64,000 nt of DNA from Gordonia liuliyuniae. Lineage in GTDB: Bacteria; Actinomycetota; Actinomycetes; Mycobacteriales; Mycobacteriaceae. The notes below the pieces were generated by a model, which had not been told where the DNA came from, ran no database searches, and worked only from the letters and a program-made list of their open reading frames with translations. This document shows, one piece after another, positions 26,296-35,901 of this stretch (within the stretch, counting starts at the first letter, position 1; each line of letters starts with the position of its first letter). The DNA lies in NCBI RefSeq assembly GCF_021739025.1, contig NZ_JAKKOT010000007.1, positions 346,704 to 410,703 on the forward strand, in the 5' to 3' direction. Both the position numbers and the translations under genes were made by a program.

Positions 26296-27126
26296 ATGAC
26301 CGCACCGCACGCTCGAACCCTCGACCGCGACACCGTCCTCTGCATCTCTCTGGCGGCGCGACCCTCGAACATCGGGACCCGGTTTCACAACTACCTCTAC
26401 AACCTTCTCGGGCTGAACTACGTCTATAAGGCGTTCGCGCCCGCCGACATCGCGGCCGCGGTGCAGGGCCTCCGCGGCCTGCCGATCCGTGGTGCGGCGG
26501 TGTCGATGCCGTACAAGGAGACGGTGATCGACCTCGTCGACGTCATGGAACAGTCGGCGGCGGCGATCGAATCGGTCAACACGATCGTCAACGACGACGG
26601 CGTCCTCCGTGCGTACAACACCGACTACCAGGCGGTCGCCGACTTGCTCGCGGCGTCGTCGTTCGACCGTGACGCGGCCGTCGCCGTCGCGGGCAGCGGA
26701 GGAATGGCGAAGGCCGTCGTCGCGGCACTGCGCGACACTGCGTTCACCGACGTCACCGTCGTGGCGCGCAATGCCGAGACCGGCCGCGCACTCGCCGACA
26801 AGTACGGGTTCGCCCATGTCGCCGAGCTCGGCGGCGTCCGGCCTGCCATTCTCGTGAACGCGACGCCGATCGGCATGGCGGTCGGCGCGGCGGAGTCCGA
26901 GCTGCCGTTCGCTCGGGAGGTCGTCGACGCCGCAGTAGGCGCGCTGGACGTGGTCGCGATGCCGCCGACCACTCCGCTCGTGCAAGCGATGCGGGCGCGT
27001 GGCGCCGAGGTGATCAGCGGCGACGCGGTGATCGCCGGACAGGCCGCAGCCCAGTTCGAGTTGTACACCGGCGTCACGCCGACCGCCGAACAGATTCGGG
27101 AGGCATCGGAGTACTCGCGAAAGTGA
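26296..27126 (+). CDS. Shikimate 5-dehydrogenase-like enzyme
   Basis: A 276-residue shikimate/quinate dehydrogenase-family protein. The active-site Lys is in AVSMPYKETV, Asp in YNTDYQ, and the NADP loop is GSGGMAKAV. The usual NVT motif before the Lys is replaced by AVS, which is typical of a separate actinobacterial subgroup, so the substrate may not be shikimate. The ATG at 26296 is chosen by family alignment; a GTG overlapping the sigma stop is possible. Confidence 0.83.
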   Translation: MTAPHARTLDRDTVLCISLAARPSNIGTRFHNYLYNLLGLNYVYKAFAPADIAAAVQGLRGLPIRGAAVSMPYKETVIDLVDVMEQSAAAIESVNTIVNDDGVLRAYNTDYQAVADLLAASSFDRDAAVAVAGSGGMAKAVVAALRDTAFTDVTVVARNAETGRALADKYGFAHVAELGGVRPAILVNATPIGMAVGAAESELPFAREVVDAAVGALDVVAMPPTTPLVQAMRARGAEVISGDAVIAGQAAAQFELYTGVTPTAEQIREASEYSRK

Positions 27127-27215
27127 CACCGGTATGGCCGGGCATGTCCGTACAGGAGGTTGTCCGCGCTGAGCGGTGTCACTTTGGGTGAGCCGAGTGC
27201 GCTTACACTCTTCGC

Positions 27216-27599
27216 ATGCTCATCGCAGGCCTGGTCTTCGCGGCAGTGGCGGCCGCCATCCATGTGTTCATCTTCTATCTGGAGTCGATCGTCTGGACCA
27301 CGCCGAAGGCGCGGTCCGTATTCGATACCACCGAGGCGGAGGCGGAGGTGACCAAACCCCTCGCGTTCAACCAGGGCTTCTACAACCTGTTCCTTGCGAT
27401 CTCGATCGCTGTCGGAATCGTGCTCGTGGCTGTCGGGCAGGACGGAGTCGGTGCGACGCTCGTTCTCGCCGGTGCGGGCAGCATGGCTGCGGCTGGGCTC
27501 GTCCTGATGCTGTCGGACCGGTCGAAGACCCAGGCAGCGCTCACCCAACTCGTACCGCCTGCGATCGGCGTGATCCTCGTCGTGCTCGGAGTGCTGTGA
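27216..27599 (+). CDS. DUF1304 integral membrane protein
   Basis: A 127-residue protein with four hydrophobic segments (about 2-25, 50-70, 76-95 and 106-126), matching the DUF1304 layout of small inner-membrane proteins. FNQGFYNLFLA between segments 1 and 2 is the family signature. Function unknown. Its stop overlaps the start of the following HAD gene by 4 bp, so they form an operon. Confidence 0.82.
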   Translation: MLIAGLVFAAVAAAIHVFIFYLESIVWTTPKARSVFDTTEAEAEVTKPLAFNQGFYNLFLAISIAVGIVLVAVGQDGVGATLVLAGAGSMAAAGLVLMLSDRSKTQAALTQLVPPAIGVILVVLGVL

Positions 27600-28294
27600 G
27601 CGCGGGACCGGTCAAGGTTCTCGCCTTCGACACGTTCGGGACGGTCACTGACTGGCATACCGGCGTCACGAGAGTGCTGGCGAACGTCTTCCCCGACCTG
27701 GACCCGTCCGCACTGGCGCGCGCGTGGCGACGCCGGTACCCGCCTGCGATGGCCGAGGTAGAGGCAGGCAGTCGCCCGTGGACGTTGCTCGACGACCTGC
27801 AACGCGAGACGCTGACCGACCTCCTGGCGCGGGAGTACGACGTCGTCGCGACCGACCGGCAGCTCGACGAGGCGGTGCACGCGTGGCACGTGATCCCGGC
27901 GTGGCCAGACGCCTCGGAAGGGTTGCGGCGACTGAAGCAGAAGTACACGATCTGCGCGTTGAGCAACGGGAACGTGGCGCTCCTCAACGAGATGGCGAAG
28001 ACGTCCGACCTGCCGTGGGACGTGATCGGCGGCTCCGATCTGTGGAGACACTACAAACCGGCGCGCGAGACTTACCTCGGCCTGGTCGAACTCCTGCAGG
28101 TGCAGCCGCACGAAGTGATGATGGTCGCCACCCATGCCACCGATCTCGCCGCTGCTCGTGGCTTCGGGTTGCAGACCGCCTACGTGGAACGGCCCCGCGA
28201 GTGGGGGCCGGAGGCGAAGGCTGCCGAGCCGAGTGGGTCCGACGTGTTCAACGTGCGCGGGATCGGCGAATTGGCGACCGCTCTCGGCTGCTGA
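27596..28294 (+). CDS. HAD hydrolase, 2-haloacid dehalogenase type II-like
   Basis: A 232-residue HAD-superfamily enzyme: nucleophile Asp in AFDTFGTVTDW (near residue 11), motif II Ser in ALSNGN, motif III Lys in HYKPARETY and an acidic motif IV in THATDLAAARGFG. The spacing and WHV/ARE elements match the (S)-2-haloacid dehalogenase type II subgroup, although many members are phosphatases. GTG 27596 overlaps the DUF1304 stop (GTGA). Confidence 0.82.
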   Translation: MSAGPVKVLAFDTFGTVTDWHTGVTRVLANVFPDLDPSALARAWRRRYPPAMAEVEAGSRPWTLLDDLQRETLTDLLAREYDVVATDRQLDEAVHAWHVIPAWPDASEGLRRLKQKYTICALSNGNVALLNEMAKTSDLPWDVIGGSDLWRHYKPARETYLGLVELLQVQPHEVMMVATHATDLAAARGFGLQTAYVERPREWGPEAKAAEPSGSDVFNVRGIGELATALGC

Positions 28295-28350
28295 GTCCGT
28301 CCGGACGGTGACGAATCCCGGCAGGTCAGGGACGATCCCGGCAGGTCAGT

Positions 28351-29202
28351 TCAGCGGTGCGTCGTTCGCAGGAAAGCGTCGACGTCGGCGGCGGTCGGCG
28401 CCGACGCGGCACCGCTGATCGTCGTCGCCAGCGCACCCGCGGCGTTGGCGCGAGCCAGTCGCTCGGCGGGCGGGAGATGCCATGAGGCGGCGAGCATCCC
28501 GGCGAACGCGTCGCCCGCACCGGTGGTGTCGGCGACGGCGACGGCGATCCCGTCGGCTCGGACGAGTCCGTCGGGACCGCGCAGTTCCGCGCCGTCGGCT
28601 CCCACGGTGGTGACGACGGTCCCGACACCGTCCAGCGGCGAGCGGAGGGCGTGTGCCTCGGCCCGGTTCACCACCGCGACGTCGATCAGCGGCCACAGAT
28701 CGGCCGGGAGATCGATCACCGGCGACGGATTCAACATCGCCGTCGTACCGGCCTGCTGTGCGGCGCGGGCCGCGTCGAGCACCACCGGGACCGGGACTTC
28801 CAACTGCACCAGCAGGACGTCGGAGGCGGAGATCACACGGCGGTCCTCGTCCGACAGCGTGAGGAGCGAGTTCGCGCCCGGAACGACAACGATCGTGTTC
28901 TCGCCGTGGGTATCGACGGTGACGAGCGCGACACCCGTCTGCCCCGGGGCCCGAGACGCTCGGACGTGCACGTCGTTCGACAGTGCGGACATCACCCGAT
29001 CCGCCGCATCGTCGTCGCCGACCGCCCCGATGAACGTCGCCGAGGCACCCGCCCGCGCTGCCGCGCGGGCCTGATTGGCACCCTTACCGCCTTGACCATA
29101 GGAGACCGCCGATCCGGGCACAGTGTCGCCGGGGCGAGGGAAGCGCTCACATGAGACGACCACATCGAGGTTGATGCTGCCGACAACGACGACGGAGGTC
29201 AT
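28351..29202 (-). CDS. rbsK: Ribokinase
   Basis: A 283-residue PfkB-family sugar kinase, probably phosphorylating D-ribose at O5. Substrate motif GSINLD at residues 8-13, GGKGANQA at about 38-45, and the catalytic anion-hole motif DTTGAGDAFAG in the C-terminal half. The ATG at 29202 has GGAGG-like bases just upstream. No transporter or nucleosidase is adjacent. Confidence 0.88.
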   Translation of the reverse strand: MTSVVVVGSINLDVVVSCERFPRPGDTVPGSAVSYGQGGKGANQARAAARAGASATFIGAVGDDDAADRVMSALSNDVHVRASRAPGQTGVALVTVDTHGENTIVVVPGANSLLTLSDEDRRVISASDVLLVQLEVPVPVVLDAARAAQQAGTTAMLNPSPVIDLPADLWPLIDVAVVNRAEAHALRSPLDGVGTVVTTVGADGAELRGPDGLVRADGIAVAVADTTGAGDAFAGMLAASWHLPPAERLARANAAGALATTISGAASAPTAADVDAFLRTTHR

Positions 29203-29217
29203 AGAGCAACCGTAAGG

Positions 29218-29240
29218 GGTCTCGACTCCGCTCGACCAGC
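29218..29240 (-). repeat. Interspersed repeat, copy 2 (inverted)
   Basis: GGTCTCGACTCC followed by GCTCGACCAGC. Read on the minus strand it resembles the copy at 23854-23882. It lies in the short gap between the ribokinase and argS starts. Confidence 0.5.
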
Positions 29241-29270
29241 AGCGGTGGCGGCCGGATAGACTAAACCACC

Positions 29271-30923
29271 GTGACTCCCACCGAACTCGCCGCTCTGCTT
29301 CGCGCTGCGACCCAGAAGGTCTTCCAAGCCCATGACCTGGACGTCGACCTGATTCCCGACACGGTGGTCGTCGAGCGTCCGCGCAGTCCCGAACACGGTG
29401 ACTACGCCACGAACATCGCACTCCAACTCGGCAAGAAGGCCGGGGTCAATCCGCGCGAACTGGCGACGTGGCTCGCCGAGGAGTTCGCCGCGGACGCAGG
29501 CATCGAATCGGCCGAGATCGCAGGACCAGGGTTCGTCAACCTGCGTCTGGCCGCGGCCGCACAGAACCAGACCGTCGCCACGGTCCTCGCCGAGCGTGAC
29601 GCGTACGGGCGCGGCGACGAACTGAGCGCGCTGAACGTCAACCTCGAATTCGTGTCGGCCAACCCGACTGGCCCCATTCACCTCGGTGGAACCCGGTGGG
29701 CCGCAGTCGGAGACGCGCTCGGTCGTGTCCTCTCTGCGCGTGGTGCGACGGTCACCCGCGAGTACTACTTCAACGATCACGGCGAACAGATCAACCGGTT
29801 CGCACGGTCCCTGCTGGCAGCGGCCCTCGAGCAGCAGGCGCCCGAAGACGGATACGCGGGCGAGTACATCAAGGAGATCGCGGCCACCGTCGTCGCCGAC
29901 AATCCCGGTGTTCTCGACCTCGCCGAAGACGACAGGCTCGAAACGTTCCGCGCCGACGGCGTCGAGTCGATGTTCGGACACATCAAGCGGACGCTCGCCG
30001 ACTTCGGAACCGTGTTCGACGTCTACACGCACGAGAACTCGATGTTCGACCGCGGCCTCGTCGACGAGGCGATCGCCCAGCTCAAGGACAGCGACAACCT
30101 GTACGAGGCCGACGGTGCGTGGTGGCTGCGGTCCACCAACTACGGCGACGACAAGGACCGGGTGGTCCTCAAGAGCGACGGCAACGCCGCCTACATCGCG
30201 GGTGACATCGCCTACCTCAAGGACAAACACGATCGCGGCGCCAATCACCTGATCTACATGTTGGGCGCCGACCACCACGGATACGTCGTCCGGCTCAAGG
30301 CCGCGGCCGCCGCACTCGGCTACGATCCCGACTCGGTCGAGGTCCTCATCGGCCAGATGGTGAACCTCGTCAAGGACGGCAAGCCGGTGCGCATGAGCAA
30401 GCGGGCCGGCACAGTCATCACACTCGACGACCTCGTCGAGGCCGTCGGCGTCGATGCGGCGCGGTACGCGCTGATCCGGTCGTCGATCGACGTCAACATC
30501 GACATCGACCTCGACCTGTTGCGCAAGCAGTCGTCCGACAACCCGGTGTACTACGTCCAGTACGCGCACGCCCGACTGTCGGCGCTCGCGCGCAGCGCCG
30601 TCGAATTGGGACTTGCACCGTCCACCGACCACCTCGAACTGCTCGACGACGAGTCCGAAGGCGACCTGATCCGCACCATCGGCGACTTCTCGGACGTGGT
30701 CGCGACCGCGGCCACCCTCCGCGAGCCCCACCGCGTGTCGAGATATCTGGAGTCCCTCGCGGGCGCCTACCACCGCTTCTACTCGCGGTGTCGCGTCCTC
30801 CCGCAGGGCGACGAGGAGGCGACCGACGTCCACCGGGCGCGTCTGGCGCTGTGCGCGGCGACCCGTCAAGTACTCGCCAACGGCCTCGACCTGGTGGGCG
30901 TGAGCGCCCCGGAGCGTATGTGA
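29271..30923 (+). CDS. argS: Arginyl-tRNA synthetase
   Basis: A 550-residue class I aminoacyl-tRNA synthetase charging tRNA-Arg. An N-terminal Arg-S domain is followed by the HIGH-type motif ([20 protein letters not shown], about 127-146), a KMSKS-like [10 protein letters not shown] (about 370-380) and a C-terminal DALR anticodon-binding domain. Length is normal. It starts a tightly packed set: its stop overlaps lysA (TGATG). Confidence 0.96.
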   Translation: MTPTELAALLRAATQKVFQAHDLDVDLIPDTVVVERPRSPEHGDYATNIALQLGKKAGVNPRELATWLAEEFAADAGIESAEIAGPGFVNLRLAAAAQNQTVATVLAERDAYGRGDELSALNVNLEFVSANPTGPIHLGGTRWAAVGDALGRVLSARGATVTREYYFNDHGEQINRFARSLLAAALEQQAPEDGYAGEYIKEIAATVVADNPGVLDLAEDDRLETFRADGVESMFGHIKRTLADFGTVFDVYTHENSMFDRGLVDEAIAQLKDSDNLYEADGAWWLRSTNYGDDKDRVVLKSDGNAAYIAGDIAYLKDKHDRGANHLIYMLGADHHGYVVRLKAAAAALGYDPDSVEVLIGQMVNLVKDGKPVRMSKRAGTVITLDDLVEAVGVDAARYALIRSSIDVNIDIDLDLLRKQSSDNPVYYVQYAHARLSALARSAVELGLAPSTDHLELLDDESEGDLIRTIGDFSDVVATAATLREPHRVSRYLESLAGAYHRFYSRCRVLPQGDEEATDVHRARLALCAATRQVLANGLDLVGVSAPERM

Positions 30924-32341
30924 TGGCACATCCCGCAGGCCCCCGCCACGCCGACATCCTCGCCGCGCCGCACCTGGCCGAACGCCCCAACTCACCCGCC
31001 GAGCTAGCGGAGATTCCGACCAAGGTGTACCCGCGCGGCGCCGGGCGCACCGACGACGGGGCGGTCACGATCGGCGGCATCGCCGTCGACGAACTCGCCG
31101 ACACCTACGGCACCCCGTTGTTCGTGTACGACGAGAACGACTTCCGGTCCCGCTGCGCCGACATGCAGGCGGCGTTCGGACCGCACGGTCGCGTGCACTA
31201 CGCGTCGAAGGCATTCCTCTCGCTCGAAGTCGCACGGTGGGTGCAGTCCGAAGGGCTGTCGCTGGACGTGTGCACCGGGGGTGAACTCGCGATCGCGCTG
31301 CGCGCGGACTTCCCGGCCGAGCGGATCGCGATGCACGGCAACAACAAGAGCGAGGCCGAACTCGATTACGCGCTCGAATCGCGGATCGGACACATCGTCG
31401 TCGACTCGATGTTCGAGATCGAACGGCTCGACCGCCTGGCCGGTGCCCGTGGAATGGTCGCCGACGTTTTGATCCGTGTGACGCCGGGTGTCGAAGCGCA
31501 CACCCACGAGTTCATCTCGACCGCGCACGAGGACCAGAAGTTCGGGTTCGCGTTGGCCGGCGGCATCGCTATGAACGCGATCCGGGAGGTGTTCGCGTCC
31601 GACAATCTGCGTCTGGTCGGTCTGCACAGCCATATCGGCTCGCAGATCTTCGAGATCGACGGCTTCGAACTCGCCGCGCATCGCGTCCTTGGGCTGCTCG
31701 CAGACGTCGTCGCCGAGTTCGGCGTCGAGAAGACCAAGCAGATCGAGGTCCTCGACCTCGGTGGCGGCCTCGGCATCTCGTACATCCCGTCGGAGGATCC
31801 GCCGCCGGTCGCCGACCTCGCCGCGTCGCTCGTGGAGATCGTGCGCCGCGAATCGGAACGACTGGGGCTCCCGATGCCGTCGATCGCCGTCGAGCCGGGC
31901 CGCGCCATCGCCGGTCCCGCAGGGGTCACCGTCTATCGTGTGGGCACCATTAAGGACGTCCAGCTCGACGGTGCGGCCACGCGCCGCTACGTCTCGGTCG
32001 ACGGTGGCATGAGCGACAACATCCGCACCGTCCTGTACGACGCCGAATACGACGTCCGGCTCGCCAACCGGGTGTCCAACGCGCAAGCCGTCGTGTGTCG
32101 TGTGGTAGGCAAACACTGCGAGTCTGGTGACATCGTCGTCCGTGACTGCTGGCTCCCCGTCGATCTGATGCCGGGCGACCTGCTCGTGGTCGGCGCGACC
32201 GGTGCATACTGCTATTCAATGTCGAGCCGGTACAACATGGCGCCGCGTGCTGCGGTCGCCGCCGTGCACGACGGCGCGTCGCGGCTCATGCTGCGTCGCG
32301 AGACCGTGGAAGATTTCTTGAGCTTGGAGGTCCAGCCCTGA
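30923..32341 (+). CDS. lysA: Diaminopimelate decarboxylase
   Basis: A 472-residue fold-III PLP enzyme converting meso-diaminopimelate to lysine, the last step of the pathway. PLP Lys in [18 protein letters not shown] in the barrel, the glycine-rich phosphate loop [11 protein letters not shown] and the CESGD motif. ATG 30923 overlaps the argS stop; hom follows with another one-base overlap. Confidence 0.96.
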   Translation: MAHPAGPRHADILAAPHLAERPNSPAELAEIPTKVYPRGAGRTDDGAVTIGGIAVDELADTYGTPLFVYDENDFRSRCADMQAAFGPHGRVHYASKAFLSLEVARWVQSEGLSLDVCTGGELAIALRADFPAERIAMHGNNKSEAELDYALESRIGHIVVDSMFEIERLDRLAGARGMVADVLIRVTPGVEAHTHEFISTAHEDQKFGFALAGGIAMNAIREVFASDNLRLVGLHSHIGSQIFEIDGFELAAHRVLGLLADVVAEFGVEKTKQIEVLDLGGGLGISYIPSEDPPPVADLAASLVEIVRRESERLGLPMPSIAVEPGRAIAGPAGVTVYRVGTIKDVQLDGAATRRYVSVDGGMSDNIRTVLYDAEYDVRLANRVSNAQAVVCRVVGKHCESGDIVVRDCWLPVDLMPGDLLVVGATGAYCYSMSSRYNMAPRAAVAAVHDGASRLMLRRETVEDFLSLEVQP

Positions 32342-33651
32342 TGGCCGCTACGTCACGTCGCCCGATCGGTGTCGCCGTCCTCGGGATGGGCAACGTCGGA
32401 ACCGAGGTCGTTCGCAACCTCAACGACAAGGCCGCTGACCTGCAGGCGCGGGTCGGCGCGCCCGTCGAGTTGCGCGGGGTCGCCGTCCGCGATCTGGCAC
32501 GTCCGCGCGGAGCCGTCGACTCGGCGGTCCTCACCGACGACGCCGAGTCGCTCGTGACCCGCGACGACATTGATGTGGTCGTGGAACTGATCGGCGGCAT
32601 CGAACCGCCGCGCACGCTGATCCGTACTGCATTGCAGTCCGGAAAGTCGGTGATCACCGCCAACAAGGCGTTGATGGCTGTGCATTCGGGTGAGCTCTCC
32701 GAGGCCGCTGCCGCCAGCAACGTCGACCTCTACTTCGAAGCCGCCGTCGCGGGCGCGATCCCGGTGATCCGGCCGCTCACTCAGTCGTTGGCAGGCGATT
32801 CGGTGAACCGCGTGGCGGGCATCGTCAACGGTACGACCAACTACATCCTCTCGGAGATGGATGAGACCGGCGCCGCTTACGAGGACGTCCTCGCCGAAGC
32901 CGTGCGTCTGGGCTATGCCGAAGCCGACCCGACGGCAGACGTCGAAGGCCATGACGCGGCAGCGAAGGCCGCGATCCTGGCGTCGATTGCGTTCCACTCG
33001 CGAGTCACCGCGAACGACGTCTACTGCGAGGGGATCAGCGCGATCACCGCAGACGACCTCGCCGCTGCCAAGAAGTTCGACTGCACGGTGAAACTGCTGT
33101 CGATCTGCGAGCGTATCGAGGCCGACGGCGTCGAGAAGATCTCGGCGCGCGTCTACCCGGCTCTCATCCCGTTCGAGCATCCGCTCGCCACCGTCAACGG
33201 CGCGTTCAACGCCGTCGTCGTGGAAGCCGAGGATGCGGGACGCCTGATGTTCTACGGGCAGGGTGCAGGTGGTGCGCCGACCGCGTCCGCTGTCCTCGGC
33301 GACCTCGTCATGGCCGCCCGAAACCGGGTCAACGGCGGCCGCGGACCGTTGGAGTCGACGTACGCGTCGCTGCCGATCGCGCCGATCGACGACGTCCAGA
33401 CCCGCTACTACGTCTCGATGAACGTCGCCGACAAGGCGGGCGTCCTCGAACAGGTCGCCGCCGAGTTCGCCAAGCGCTCGGTATCGATCGCCGCCGTCCG
33501 GCAGGAGGGCGCGGGCGAGTCCGCGCGGCTGATCGTCGTGACCCATCGTGCCTCCGACCGCGACCAGTCGGAGACCGTCGCCGCTATCGAGAAGATGGAC
33601 TCCGTCATCAAGGTGTCCAGTGTGCTCCGACTGGAGGGAACCAATGACTGA
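32341..33651 (+). CDS. hom: Homoserine dehydrogenase with ACT domain
   Basis: A 436-residue NAD(P)-dependent enzyme reducing aspartate semialdehyde to homoserine. The Rossmann motif VLGMGNVG is at about 10-17, the conserved catalytic region NGTTNYIL...[13 protein letters not shown] in the middle, and a C-terminal ACT domain at about 350-430 gives threonine feedback control, as in actinobacterial Hom. It overlaps thrC by 8 bp. Confidence 0.96.
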   Translation: MAATSRRPIGVAVLGMGNVGTEVVRNLNDKAADLQARVGAPVELRGVAVRDLARPRGAVDSAVLTDDAESLVTRDDIDVVVELIGGIEPPRTLIRTALQSGKSVITANKALMAVHSGELSEAAAASNVDLYFEAAVAGAIPVIRPLTQSLAGDSVNRVAGIVNGTTNYILSEMDETGAAYEDVLAEAVRLGYAEADPTADVEGHDAAAKAAILASIAFHSRVTANDVYCEGISAITADDLAAAKKFDCTVKLLSICERIEADGVEKISARVYPALIPFEHPLATVNGAFNAVVVEAEDAGRLMFYGQGAGGAPTASAVLGDLVMAARNRVNGGRGPLESTYASLPIAPIDDVQTRYYVSMNVADKAGVLEQVAAEFAKRSVSIAAVRQEGAGESARLIVVTHRASDRDQSETVAAIEKMDSVIKVSSVLRLEGTND

Positions 33652-34729
33652 CTCCGCCTACCGACCCGTTCACCACGGTTGGCCCGGCCTCATCGAGGCC
33701 TACCGCGACCGCCTGCCCGTGGAGGACGGCTGGAAGGTCGTCACGCTTCACGAAGGCGCGACGCCGCTGGTGGCCGCGCCTGTGCTGTCCGAGCTCACCG
33801 GCTGCGACGTGTACCTGAAGGTCGAAGGCCTCAACCCGACGGGGTCGTTCAAGGATCGCGGCATGACGATGGCCGTGACGACCGCCGTGAACAACGGCAA
33901 GAAGGCCGTGCTGTGCGCGTCGACGGGCAACACGTCGGCGTCGGCGGCCGCCTATGCCACACGCGCAGGCATGACCTGTGCGGTCCTGATCCCCGAAGGC
34001 AAGATCGCGATGGGCAAGCTCGCTCAGGCGGTCATGCACGGAGCGCAGGTCATCCAGGTGCAGGGCAACTTCGACGACTGTCTCGAACTGGCTCGCAAGG
34101 TGACCGCGGAGTTCACCGAGATCGAACTCGTGAATTCGGTGAACCCGGCCCGCATCGAAGGTCAGAAGACCGCGTCGTTCGAGATCGTCGACGTCCTCGG
34201 CAAAGCCCCTGACGTCCACGCGCTCCCCGTCGGTAACGCAGGCAACATCACCGCGTACTGGAAGGGCTACAGCGAGTACTACGCGGACGGCATCATCGAC
34301 GCACTTCCGCGCATGCTCGGCGTGCAGGCCGCAGGCGCGGCGCCTCTGGTCACCGGCGCGCCGGTCTCCGACCCGGAGACCATCGCGACGGCGATCCGCA
34401 TCGGCTCGCCCGCGAGTTGGAATCAGGCCGTCACCGCCAAGGACGAGTCGAACGGACAGTTCCGAGCCGCGACGGACGAGAAGATCCTCGAGGCGTACCG
34501 ACTGGTCGCGGGCAGGGAAGGCGTCTTCGTCGAGCCCGCGTCGGCGGCCAGCGTCGCCGGTCTGCTCGCTGCTCACGAGGAGGGCTGGGTCGAAGCCGGT
34601 TCGACCGTCGTGTGCACGGTGACGGGCAACGGGCTGAAGGACCCCGACACCGCGCTGCTCGATCTACCTGCGGTCGATGCGATCCCCGTCGATCCGGTCG
34701 CGGTCGCACGCGCACTGGGCGTCAGCTGA
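33644..34729 (+). CDS. thrC: Threonine synthase
   Basis: A 361-residue PLP enzyme making threonine from O-phosphohomoserine. The PLP Lys is in [11 protein letters not shown], the phosphate-binding loop in [13 protein letters not shown], and a late [12 protein letters not shown] 33644 lies inside the end of hom (8-bp overlap) after GGAGGGAA, excluding earlier starts. It is the short, actinobacterial form lacking an extended N-terminal domain. Confidence 0.96.
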   Translation: MTDSAYRPVHHGWPGLIEAYRDRLPVEDGWKVVTLHEGATPLVAAPVLSELTGCDVYLKVEGLNPTGSFKDRGMTMAVTTAVNNGKKAVLCASTGNTSASAAAYATRAGMTCAVLIPEGKIAMGKLAQAVMHGAQVIQVQGNFDDCLELARKVTAEFTEIELVNSVNPARIEGQKTASFEIVDVLGKAPDVHALPVGNAGNITAYWKGYSEYYADGIIDALPRMLGVQAAGAAPLVTGAPVSDPETIATAIRIGSPASWNQAVTAKDESNGQFRAATDEKILEAYRLVAGREGVFVEPASAASVAGLLAAHEEGWVEAGSTVVCTVTGNGLKDPDTALLDLPAVDAIPVDPVAVARALGVS

Positions 34730-34734
34730 CGGGC

Positions 34735-35697
34735 ATGAGTAACGCTGTGAGTACTGCGTCATCGCTCGGAGCGCCGGACGCCGAGATCGTTCTCGCCGAG
34801 GGCACCACCGTGCGTGTGCGGGTGCCGGGGTCGAGCGCCAACCTCGGACCCGGCTTCGACTGCCTCGGACTGGCTCTCGGCCTGTACGACGAGATCCAGG
34901 TGACGGTCGCGGCGGCGGGCGTCGTCGTGGCCGTCGACGGTGAGTCGGCGGGTGAGGTGCCGACCGACGAGCGTCACCTCGTCGCGCGCGCTGTGGTCCG
35001 CGGTCTCGAGTTCGCAGGCGTCGCAGCACCCGGCATCGCGTTGGCGTGCGTCAACGCCATCCCGCATTCGCGCGGTCTCGGATCGTCGGCGGCCGCGGTG
35101 GTCGGCGGTCTCGCGGCGGCGTCAGCGTTGGTCGCCGCAGACGGCAGGCGTCCCGCGCTCACCGAGAGCGAACTGGTACAGCTCTCCAGCGAGTTCGAAG
35201 GACACCCCGACAACGCGGCGGCATCGGTCCTCGGGGCCGGAGTCGTCACGTGGACGCGCGGGGGCAGCGAATACTTCGCGCGTCGACTCGATCTGCACGC
35301 GGACATCCGTGCGACGTCGTTCATCCCGCAGACGCAGTCGTCGACGGCGCATACGCGCGGTCTGCTGCCCGATGCCGTCCCGCGCACGGACGCCGTGTTC
35401 AACGTCAGCCGTTCGGCGCTCGGGGTCGTCGCGTTGACGAGCGACCCGACGTGTCTGGTGGACGCGACGCTCGATCGTCTGCACCAGCCGTACCGCGCCG
35501 AAGCGATGCCTGCCACGAACGGCCTGATGCAGGCTCTGCGGGAGCGCGGACACGCAGCGACTGTCTCCGGTGCAGGGCCATCGGTGCTGGTCATCGGCAC
35601 CGTCGACCTCGGTGACGACGAGGCTCGACTGGCCACCGAGTTCGGATTCGAGATGGTGGCGCTGCCGATCGCGGGCGGCGTGGAAGTGATTCGGTAG
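34735..35697 (+). CDS. thrB: Homoserine kinase
   Basis: A 320-residue GHMP kinase phosphorylating homoserine. Motif 1 is VPGSSANLGPGFDCLG (near 24-39), the ATP loop HSRGLGSSAAA is near 103-113 and the C-terminal GAGPSVLVI is the third motif. ATG 34735 follows thrC by 5 bp. It ends the hom-thrC-thrB block. Confidence 0.95.
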   Translation: MSNAVSTASSLGAPDAEIVLAEGTTVRVRVPGSSANLGPGFDCLGLALGLYDEIQVTVAAAGVVVAVDGESAGEVPTDERHLVARAVVRGLEFAGVAAPGIALACVNAIPHSRGLGSSAAAVVGGLAAASALVAADGRRPALTESELVQLSSEFEGHPDNAAASVLGAGVVTWTRGGSEYFARRLDLHADIRATSFIPQTQSSTAHTRGLLPDAVPRTDAVFNVSRSALGVVALTSDPTCLVDATLDRLHQPYRAEAMPATNGLMQALRERGHAATVSGAGPSVLVIGTVDLGDDEARLATEFGFEMVALPIAGGVEVIR

Positions 35698-35734
35698 CAG
35701 GGTTCCGTGCCAGTCGGGTTACCCGGTGGTACGC

Positions 35735-35740
35735 TATAGT
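35735..35740 (+). promoter_or_regulatory. Candidate rho promoter -10 (TATAGT) with long leader
   Basis: TATAGT follows GTACGC in the gap after thrB. No good -35 is seen at the right spacing. It would give a leader of about 160 nt before the rho GTG at 35902, long enough for the autoregulation known for rho. The leader contains no convincing coding ORF. Confidence 0.45.
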
Positions 35741-35901
35741 CGCTCCGCCGTGAAGGTCACGATCTAGTGCCTTTATTCTTCCGGCCGCTAAGGACTTCTT
35801 CCAACATCGGTCGCCACCGGCGAAGTGATGAGATGACATGCTCCCCGCTCGCTGATGAGCGGACGCCCCGGCCTCTGGTGTCGGGGAACGAAAGGAATTC
35901 C

